Below, in pieces: positions 19,772 to 27,874 of a DNA stretch of 27,874 nt (within the stretch, counting starts at the first letter, position 1; each line of letters opens with the position of its first letter). The notes below the pieces were generated by a model. It was not told the origin of the DNA, made no database searches, and saw only the letters and a program-made list of their open reading frames with translations. The DNA is taken from positions 1 to 27,874 of the forward strand of contig CAXKVV010002044.1 of the NCBI GenBank assembly GCA_964058805.1, given 5' to 3'. Source of the stretch: Schoenoplectus triqueter. Lineage: Eukaryota > Streptophyta > Magnoliopsida > Poales > Cyperaceae. The translations under genes and the position numbers were made by a program.

Positions 19772-20475
19772 TGTCACACCCCAGAAATAATGAATCGGAT
19801 TAGGGGTGCTTAATCCTGCCACGTACGCACGACGAGACGTGCGTATGAAAGGCTGTGTGAATAAAAATAAAGAAAATCCCAGAATAAAATAAAACAATAA
19901 TAATAATACAAAACAAAACAGTCCATAATATACATATAAATACAACGCCGACATCGGCGGGGCTAGCTCCATCGGAATGGGCAGCAAAATCTCTCAAAGA
20001 AAAACCCAAAAGAATAAATAAAATTCTAAACCCGACAGATCCTAATCCACTACCCTGCTCACATGCGGAAGCGGCGAAGCACCTCTGTCACCACGCAGGA
20101 CTGTCCCTAGCACTCGCTCCAAGAAAAATCCCGAACCTGAAATACCTGGATCCCACAACCACCGTGGAAACGTGAGAAATTTTAAAAATTTCTCAGTACG
20201 GATTTAGATCCAGCCTTAAGATTTGATCTTCTTTCCTAGACTGGACCAAAATACCGATACCGATACCGAATTTAAATGCAATGAATTATTTTAATATATG
20301 TTAATGTATTATTATTTTATACATTTCGAGAACACCTCTACATGCATGACATGAAATGATAAATAACCCCGAAAGAGAAAATCTGTGAAAATAATAATAT
20401 AATATAAAATATAAGGTACGAGAAAACATACACCCGAAATAAATATCCCCATTTGCAAATCACCAGATCTATCCC

Positions 20476-20559
20476 AAGCGGGCGCCACCAGCGTCCCAAC
20501 TTACGAACTTGGGCCTTGCCTAAGCGGGCGCCACCAGCGACCCAACTTACGAACTTAGG
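20476..20559. repeat. 46-bp tandem repeat inside the solo LTR
   Basis: Two adjacent copies of a unit beginning AAGCGGGCGCCACCAGCG, starting at 20476 and 20522, differ at few positions. The second copy is slightly short. Confidence 0.85.
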
Positions 20560-20566
20560 ACTTTAT

Positions 20567-20594
20567 GTTTATGCGGCGCCAATGCCGCATAAAC
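20567..20594. repeat. Perfect 11-bp stem hairpin in the solo LTR
   Basis: GTTTATGCGGC (20567-20577) and its exact inverse GCCGCATAAAC (20584-20594) enclose a 6-base loop. The hairpin directly follows the 46-bp repeats. It could mark an RNA structure in the LTR transcript; function unknown. Confidence 0.75.
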
Positions 20595-20770
20595 GGCAAT
20601 TCGGGCTCCCGAGGCGATAACGCCCTAGGAGAGTGAGCGTGCATAAGCACGTACTCTGGTCTGCTAAATCAGGTAATTCACCTTACAAAATAAAAGCAAG
20701 TGGATAATTATGTCTTTAGTTGCCATATCGCCAAAGGAGATAACTACTCGTGAATTAACAAATCAAAATC

Positions 20771-20905
20771 AAATGGGAGCCTACACTGTACCAACCAAGG
20801 GTCAGAGGACCGCATCCCGTAAAAGTATCAAAACAAAATATAACAAATGGGAGCCTACACTGTACCCACTAAGGCCAGTGGACCGCATCCCGACTTTCTC
20901 TGTAC
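20771..20905. repeat. 74-bp direct repeat inside the solo LTR
   Basis: The words AAATGGGAGCCTACACTGTA and, further on, GGACCGCATCCCG occur in order at 20771 and again at 20845, a period of 74 bases. The copies differ by small changes between the words. Confidence 0.8.
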
Positions 20906-21817
20906 CAACTACGGGCCAAAGGAGAAAGCCCTTCGGACAATATTAGGATCTTAGATACGCCGGATAAATATAATAATATAATATCACGAACTAGATTCCA
21001 GTCTCGGATATGGCCGCCCACACTAAACACTGAAGTACACGGTATCCTAAAACGCTCAAATTTGGATTAAAAATTTAATCATATTAAGAATAATAAAATA
21101 TAATATTGATCAAAGAAAAACATTCCGACACAGCCGAACCCGCCAAATGACGGGGTCGGTGGATAATCCGACAGGCACAGATGCGCAGTACATATACAGA
21201 CCGGTGGGTCCCACGGGCCTATGGATCACCGTACGTAACCACAACGGTCTGGTTATGCAAGGCAACTTAGACTAGGAATTACCCGGTCCGCCTCTCAGCA
21301 CTCCCATGCATTTAATGTATGATTAACTACTTAGCTTAATTAATAATTAGTAATAGTAATAATATTTTCCTAATAAATATAATCTATAACTTGAATTATT
21401 TAATTTTATCTGATCCTATCTCGGGACTATTTCCCGAATCCTACTCCTATCCTGTCTACGTGCAATATGACATGATATGACATGTGAATGCGGGTATGTC
21501 TCGAATATGCTGGTCAATTTACCGGATGCAGATGACAAGTCAATTTTGGTCTCTAATCAAAGTTTGGTCGAAAGTACCGCAATTCGGATGTATTTTAAAA
21601 ACAGTTTTAATTTCGGTTTGGATTCCTAATTCTAAAGAGAGAAAATCAAATCCCAGGAAACCGTACCTGAGAATATTCGAGGTATACCGGACCCTCAATT
21701 GAAATTATCATATTTAAGTTCGTATTTTAAGATTATATTTTATTTTAATTAATTAAGCTAACTAATTATTATCACTTATTCAAATTAAATTATAATTAGA
21801 ATAATTAATTATTTAGG

Positions 21818-21896
21818 AATAGAGAAATCTATTAATATATAATATTTGTATATTAAGTATATTTAGTATTACTCTCATTAATTTAAAAATAGAGAA

Positions 21897-21934
<38 letters not shown>

Positions 21935-22140
21935 ATTATTATTCTTATTCTTATTAAAAATAGAGAAATTGACTACTATATATTTATATATTTATATATT
22001 TATTAATATTATTCTATTATTTAATAGAGAAGTTGATTAATAGGTATTTTATATATTAATTAATGTTATTCAATTATTAAAATAGAGAAATTGATTAATA
22101 TATATTTTATATCGTAAATTATTATACTTTATTTATTATT
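21818..22140. repeat. Degenerate AT-rich minisatellite in the solo LTR
   Basis: The word AATAGAG is repeated at 21818, 21888, 21959, 22023 and 22081, usually extended to AATAGAGAAATTGA. Spacings are 70, 71, 64 and 58 bases. Between them is TA-rich filler, including a pure TA run at about 21900-21927. Confidence 0.75.
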
Positions 22141-22828
22141 CTATAACTCCTAGTTATTATATTATATTCTCAAATTTTATCTCATTTTATATTTTAATAT
22201 TATTTTCATTAATTAGAAAATATATTATATAAAACTAGAATTAAAAATAAAGAATCAAATTAAAAGAAAATAAATTCAATTAAACCTAAATTTAATTAAT
22301 GTTTTTATTTAATTAAATGTGTTGGTGTTTTAATGTGTTTGGGATCATAGGCTGCCTCCGAAACCACTGTATCTGTTCGGATTTTCATTATGAGGCAGAT
22401 CATGTAATCATCTCCCATATTTATCTTTAAGTATTAATTAATTATTAGTTGCGCACGTTTTTAATTTACGGCACTTGCCAATAAATCAATTCATACTTTT
22501 AGCCCGCTTATACCTTTCGGCCCATTTAACTTGATCAATTTAATTTTTCCGACTCACTTTACCGTTCCAAATTCCAATTATTTGTTTAGTTTCAGCTTTA
22601 TGCTTATAGCCTTCCAAGCGGCATTTTCATCATAATTTTATTTGGATCCTTACATTTATTAGTTTCATAATCAAGTCCTTGATCAAAGATACCAGCAAAA
22701 GGGAATGGGTACAGCATATCAAAAATCATATCACGCCAAGAGCTGACAGGAAAAATTAGGAACAACAAGACTAGATCCAGGTACTACAGGGCAAAGGCAT
22801 CACATGAACCCCATGCAAGAGCTTAGCT

Positions 22829-23137
22829 GGTACCTACTCGGTACCAGCACCAACAATCAAAATCAGCCAACCACAATCACTAATCAATACAGCCAATTTA
22901 GTCACACAAGAATTATAATCAACTAGAACGGTAAGGCACAAGATATCACCTCGCTTCACTGGTACCGATGGTACTAGTGTACCAAAGCTCATAAGGTAAG
23001 GGCATTTCGGTACCGGTCTGGCACAAACAACACAAATCAGCACCTAACCAGTAATTACAAAAATAACCAGGAGATATAGGTACGGCCAGCAAAATTGATC
23101 GGGTCCAGGCCTTGCCTCATCGGTACCAGTCGGTACC
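22829..23137. repeat. Cluster of six GGTACC palindromes in the solo LTR
   Basis: GGTACC occurs at 22829, 22840, 22961, 23009, 23122 and 23132, with related GGTAC at 22969. The outer sites form close pairs spaced 11 and 10 bases apart. This is far above chance for a 6-bp word in about 310 bases and suggests an old subrepeat or protein-binding array. Confidence 0.8.
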
Positions 23138-24346
23138 CATGTACCAAGGGGGGATTTGCAACCCGTTAATTAAGAAGAGGCAACAACAACACCAGCTGTT
23201 TTAGGAAGAAGGAGATAAACAAGCAAAATCGCACAAGCAATAATGTATAGGCTGCATGGCTCGGCCGGCGCACGGCCCACACGGCCGGAAAAGAAAGAGG
23301 GGAACAATATTACCCGGTTTCACACAAGGCAGCAAGAGGCGAGTTGGGCAGTCATCATTGGCGACCAACAAAAAGGGGCGGAGTTCAGTGAGGGTGAGGT
23401 GGCACGATGGCGGAGGCGGTGCTCGGATAATGGCCCAGAGGGGCGCCACTCATCGCCGCCCTTGCTGGTGTGGCGGCCGAGCTCAAAGAGACAGGAGACG
23501 AGGCGAAGGGGGAAGATGGGATTAAAAGGGTGAGTAGAGGGCTTCTATCGTCAGCGGAGAAAGGGGAAAAAATGCAAATGGGGTAAGGGAAATGGGTGAG
23601 TCGCCAGCGAAAGAGAAGGAAAAAAAATACGAAATGGCTCCTGTCCCCTTCGGTTCAGAAAAGAAAAAGAAGAAGGGAGGGGGTAAAGAGAGAGAGTTGC
23701 CAGCAATTAATGCGGGTCAGGAAGTGTGAGAGAGATGGGGACATTGATGGGATGGAGGCAGAGAAAAAATAGAACTTGGAGTGATGGGCTCCGATCTGAT
23801 TTTATGTGGCAAAACTACACATACGATCGTATGATAACTTATTGCACATAATTCAAATCGATTGATTTCATTAATTTACTATTAATTTGTTTATTAAGTC
23901 ATTCTACGTTTAATAAATTTTATTCCTAGTTTATAGCCCTCAATTGGTGCAACGTTAGTTTGACGTTCCTTATATATTTTATATTTATTTGTGTTAAGTT
24001 ATTTACTCATTTAGAATTAAGTCATTTTAGTTATTCACTTAGTCGTTCAAAATTTATAAGTTATTAATGTTTATTATTTATTTATTTTTATTTTAACTTT
24101 TCTTTTCATTTGATTATTAATTAATCCTTTTGAATTATTTCAAATCGGGTTTTCGTCGACTCATTTACGTAAGTCATCAGTAAACGGTAAAGTTATTAAA
24201 ATTTATTATTATTTGCTTTAATTATAAATTTATTTATTTATATATTCCATTAATCATTGATTTAAGTTATTTATTAATTTACTTTAAATCATTGTAATCA
24301 TTACCCTAATTATCATTATTCCTTAATTAAATTTCACGGTTTAACA

Positions 24347-24864
24347 TATGTTCCTCGTCTACGGTGGTGACTCGGAGCTCGTGGTAAGTGGTTACACAAA
24401 TGTAAGTTTCCAAACTGATCGAGATGACTCGAAGTCATTGTCCGGTTACGTGTTCATACTCAACGGTGGTGCTGTGAGTTGGAAGAGTTCCAAACAAGAG
24501 ACCACAGCAGACTCAACCACCGAACTTGAGTACATAGTTGCATCCGAGGCAGCTAAAGAAGGTTTCTGGATCAAGAAAGTCCTTAGTGAACTAGGAGTGG
24601 TTTTCAGTGTTCAGGGCCCTATGGATCTCTATTGTCATAACAAATGGAGCTATAACTCAGACCAAGGAACCGAGATCGTACTCTAGATCCAAGCATGTCC
24701 TGCGACGTTATCACCTCATATGAGAAATTATAAATAGAGGCGATGTAAACATTTATAAAATTAACACTATCGGTAACATAACTGATCCATTTACAAAACA
24801 TCTATCTCAAACCAAGCATCAGTTGCACATATGTTTTATGGTTTTGGGACACATAGGAGGTTGA
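24347..24864 (+). pseudogene. Ty1-copia RNase H remnant (3' end of pol)
   Basis: The frame from 24348 encodes the C-terminal RNase H region of a copia polyprotein, recognisable by FLVYGGDSELVVSGY, SGYVF, GGAVSWKSSKQ and STTELEY. It is broken. An extra A in the run at 24642-24644 shifts the frame, giving a stop at 24684. In the shifted frame the RNase H tail continues but meets a TGA at 24721-24723 before the apparent natural stop at 24862-24864. Two catalytic acids also seem lost: the expected Asp after GYT is Asn, and the Asp of the YCDN motif is His. The Glu of TTELEY remains. The 5' part of pol is missing apart from a short stretch beyond the solo LTR. A dead gene. Confidence 0.88.
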
Positions 24865-24948
24865 TTGTGAGATTTTTCTTAGATCTGATAGATTTATAGA
24901 ATAAAAAGATTTGTATAAGGCATAGCTCAATATGATTGACTCCAAATT

Positions 24949-25793
24949 TAAGTGAGAGATTGTTAGTTTATAATAATTTTGAAGTCAATAATACGATAAA
25001 TTTGTTATATAAATCTTTGTTCATGAATTGAATATTTAAATGATATTTTATTTCTTTGAGTATTATTGAATTTATGAATCATTTCGAGTTCATGACTGAA
25101 ATTATGAAACTTCATAATATAGAATATACTCTTAAAAGTTACTAACCAAAGTAAATAGCAGAAATACTAATTAACCGCTATCTGGTTAGTATGTGGATTA
25201 AATAATAATAAATTGAAGAATCAACTGATTCGCATCCGAGCAAAGTGACAATTGAAGAGGATAGAGGCTAGGGGAGGACTGAGGAGTACACAGTGCATCA
25301 TAGCTAAGGACCCCGCTTCAACAAACTAATCTGGTAAAGCTACAACTGCTAGAAAAGCTAGCTAAACCCTGTACCTAACCTTGAAAGTCAAGGCCATTCA
25401 TATCGAATTCATACTTGCCCAATACTCCAATAGCAAGCCGTGGAGATATATGATTGGGCCTTTAGTATAAATAATATCAGCATGCAACTTGGCTTATGTA
25501 GGCAGATGAGATTTACTTCCAGACAAATTTTATCTACAACCTCAGTCTTTTGAGGGTAGGTACATATACAAGTTGTTCATTATAATTCAGACCTGCTAGG
25601 AAATATTTAGTTTTTTTATTAATTCTCTAGTGGAAATTAAGTTGTTCTGTATATCAGTTGGTATACAAATTGCTTTTCTATCACACAAGTTGATCATTTT
25701 ATTAATACTGATGGAATGGAACGATTCTATCCTATATACTTCTATCTATATCTTTACTCTTTATTAAGTACATAAATTTTTTGACCCTGTAAC
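24949..25793 (+). mobile_element. Copia polypurine tract and start of 3' LTR
   Basis: About 85 bases after the pol stop, a purine-rich AAGTGAGAGAT is followed at once by TGTTAG at 24961, the expected polypurine-tract/LTR junction of a copia element. The LTR's right end is uncertain. A TGTAACA at 25787-25793 is a possible CA end, which would make the LTR 833 bp, but no 5' LTR is in the window to confirm it. TATAAATA near 25468 could be its promoter. Confidence 0.5.
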
Positions 25794-26512
25794 AATTCAG
25801 ATATTTTTGTTGAATCTTTAGAGATAATATCAATCATCGGATTGAGTTATTCGTCAAATAATATTATTATCTTTATGGCCATTTGTGTTGAAGTTATAAT
25901 TTTCTCTCAATTTTGATTGTTACACAAAATGCTGCTTAATTTAGAAATACAATTGTTGTACTTTGTTTCCTTTTTTCTTACACTGACATCAATTATGAAT
26001 TTTATTTTTTCTTAAATCATGATTGTCAACTTTTCTCTAAATTTTATATTTATTTTGCATTAATTATGTATTCATAATTAAAATTTACATTAAATACTAA
26101 ATTATCTTTATTTTTATTTGTTTTTTTCTCACATGAAGATATAAATTTTTATATTTTCAAAAACAACACTGTACCAACGCATGGGCAAAATACTAATTAC
26201 TAATTACACAACTAAACTGACTGCTTAAAGGCGTAATGACCAATCAAAGAGGGAATTACTCCATTACAGAAGAAATGGATGTTCAAACAAATTTAAGGTT
26301 ACTAATAATACGATTGGATCAATTTGGGGCCTGGATAAATAGTACAATTAATGGGTGCAATATAAAATATGAACCTAAATAATAACAACTTATAAATTGT
26401 GTGACTCGCTGTGTCCAGTGATGTCCACTAATAATTAATCGGTAGATTCTAAACGCAATGTTACATGTTAAATTCTTAATTAGCACGTGCGTATATATGT
26501 CGTTCTAATTAT
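25794..26512. other. AT-rich intergenic DNA, nothing recognised
   Basis: No coding frame, RNA gene or bounded repeat is visible. Part of it may still belong to the copia LTR if that LTR is longer than suggested. Confidence 0.4.
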
Positions 26513-27078
26513 CGCTACAACAACCAAAAATATTTGGCCATAATTGTTGATCAAATTTAATAACGATTATTGAACCATTATTAAGGGGTGTTAAGAAAGG
26601 TTCTAAGTAACAGTTATCAAATATCATTGCCAAATTACACATTTGAAATTATTTTTTATAAATTAAAATTTAGCAATGATTATGTGTCAGAATTGTTATA
26701 AAAGGGGTATTTAACAATGATTATGAGTCCAATACCATTGTTAAATACACCTTTTATATTGCACCCATTAATTTTATAAAAATTGATACTAAAATATTTT
26801 GGTTATAGTCCATTTTATAAAAATCAGTGCTAAAATAGTTTAGTTAGAACCGATTTTATAAAAATCAAGTGCTAAAATATAGCTCTAAAATCGATTTTCA
26901 TGAAAACCAGCTCTAACTATCAACAATAATGGTAAATTAGAACTTATTATTTTATAAAATCCATCTCTAAAATATTTTATTCAAATTACCACACTACCAT
27001 TTAACTCTTTTAGAATTGATTTTTTATTTCACTGGTACTAAATTGGCGGTTCTGAAAGTATTTTTTTTTCTTGTAGTG
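26513..27078. mobile_element. CACTA-ended miniature element, apparently chimeric (566 bp)
   Basis: The right end, inverted, is CACTACAAGAAAAA, a classic CACTA terminus. The left end reads CGCTACAACAACC, a CACTA-type end with one changed base. The left half (to about 26755) is built from AACAATGATT/ATTGTTAAAT words. The right half uses a different word, AACCGATTTTATAAAA with GCTCTAA. The flanking triplets TAT and ATA do not match. A junction of two CACTA families, or one element invading another and losing ends, would explain this. Confidence 0.62.
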
Positions 27079-27874
27079 ATATATTTATGGAGACCGGGCC
27101 GGGTGGCCACCGGTGGAGTAGTAGATTATTCAGATGCTTGTTGACCTCTGCAGCTAGCGCAGTATTAGCTGCACGGCACACCAACCTTTAGATTTGCAGG
27201 GGTGGTTTAAATTGAGTTACAGGGGTGATTTCATTTGAGCAATTTTTTCAGAAAAAATGTATGGTAATTACTGGATTTACTACTATAAAAGTTGAATGTA
27301 CGTTAAATTTACTCAAATAAAAAATTATATTTCAGAAAGTATGAACTAAAATTTATAATTGAAAAAATTATAAAAAAAAAAACTAGCTAATTTCAATATA
27401 TATTCAGTCTCCATTTTTCGGCTTGAAATTTTAAAACCGAAGCCATGCAAATTTTCTCTGGTAAAAAAAATATATATATTTATAATAATACCGAATCAAG
27501 AAGATGAGCCATCCGAAAATGGTGCATGGACTTTCAAGTGTCCTCTTATACATATTTCTTACTTGCATTTGCTTATATATACAACGAAAGGAACATTCTT
27601 TGCTACAAACTTAGAATTTTTAAATATAAAGTACAATCTTCGTGTATTTGAAGAATCAGTAGATATTCTAGGAGAAGATACATATAGAAAAAAAATTGTT
27701 AATGTCGTATTAAACACAAAATAAAAGAAATCTAGAAAATAGGTATAGCGATCGACTAACAGCTGTATGTAACTAGTTGATTCATCTGTTTTTTTTTAAC
27801 TCTGTAAGCCCATAGGCACTTTACTCAAGAAACAAGGAGTACATTTTATTGCAATGGCTATATGTACCATTTTT
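27079..27874. other. Intergenic DNA, no gene seen
   Basis: A short GC-rich patch (about 27090-27190, including the palindromic GGTGGCCACC) is followed by AT-rich sequence to the end of the window. Two GGGGTG-containing words about 30 bases apart (near 27200 and 27223) might be an element end, without a partner in view. Confidence 0.4.

Larger units (their letters stand above)
19772..24346 (-). mobile_element. Ty3-gypsy-like solo LTR (4575 bp), inserted in a copia element
   Basis: Read on the minus strand it starts TGTTAAACCG and ends GGGGTGTGACA, giving the TG...CA ends of an LTR. It is flanked by a perfect 5-bp target duplication, TATGT (19767-19771 and 24347-24351). The GGTGTGACA end, and a nearby GTACTGAGA...TTTCTCACG segment (about 20170-20200 on the plus strand), resemble plant Ty3-gypsy LTRs from memory; the exact lineage is an inference. 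No second LTR copy, primer-binding site or gag-pol frame lies inside, so this is best read as a solo LTR left by recombination. Internally it holds tandem repeats, a GGTACC cluster and a GC-rich 1-kb block (about 22700-23800). Frames within it are not genes. Confidence 0.8.

Noticed and set aside
22685..22700. Minus-strand TGGTATC resembling the start of a tRNA-Met primer-binding site
   Set aside because: The match fails after seven bases, and the flanking sequence is not an LTR end, so it does not support an internal region between two LTRs.
23201..23533. Three overlapping frames on both strands in a GC-rich block
   Set aside because: They overlap each other, have biased composition, and lie inside the solo LTR; no domain is recognisable.

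Overview
This window is nuclear DNA of a flowering plant. It is strongly AT-rich and packed with class II miniature elements and retrotransposon debris. It holds one clear protein-coding gene, an R2R3-MYB transcription factor with the two introns usual for that family. The dense microsatellites, CACTA/hAT/fold-back elements and Ty1-copia and Ty3-gypsy remnants all fit an angiosperm. I could not decide monocot or dicot from sequence alone. No rRNA or tRNA gene, CRISPR array or bacterial-type operon was seen.

Layout. Positions 1-1480 are AT-rich and uninformative. A non-autonomous CACTA-type element lies at 1484-2824 and a second, with a perfect 3-bp target duplication, at 5682-6101. Between them are an orphan GC-rich patch (about 3430-3830) and two partial copies of a fold-back element (family A). 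A pyrimidine-rich hAT-like candidate (about 6547-7473) contains a long GC-rich hairpin at 7240-7399. From about 10,040 to 14,915 the window is almost wholly an array of hairpin miniature elements. Two families, here called A (GA-capped) and B, occur three times in the order B - (TA)n(GA)n - A. A further A copy, a diverged A relative and an unrelated TIR element (C) fill the rest. A 22-base G homopolymer and a 194-bp hAT miniature element (15238-15431) follow.

The MYB gene occupies 16427-17344 on the + strand in three exons coding for 226 aa. A TATA-like box lies just upstream and an AATAAA signal just downstream. It sits alone: there is no operon-like or clustered partner, and its nearest neighbours on both sides are transposons.

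Downstream, 18624-19436 is an 813-bp hAT-type element with a perfect 8-bp target duplication (GTTTTCAG). From 19.7 to about 25 kb is a nested retrotransposon structure. A degenerate Ty1-copia pol/RNase H region (+ strand) was split by a Ty3-gypsy-like solo LTR of 4575 bp (- strand, 19772-24346), flanked by the perfect 5-bp duplication TATGT. The copia remnant continues to a polypurine tract and the start of its own 3' LTR at 24961. A CACTA-ended element of apparently chimeric make-up lies at 26513-27078. The remainder is AT-rich with no recognisable gene.

The family names A, B and C are mine and describe what is visible. No database was consulted.
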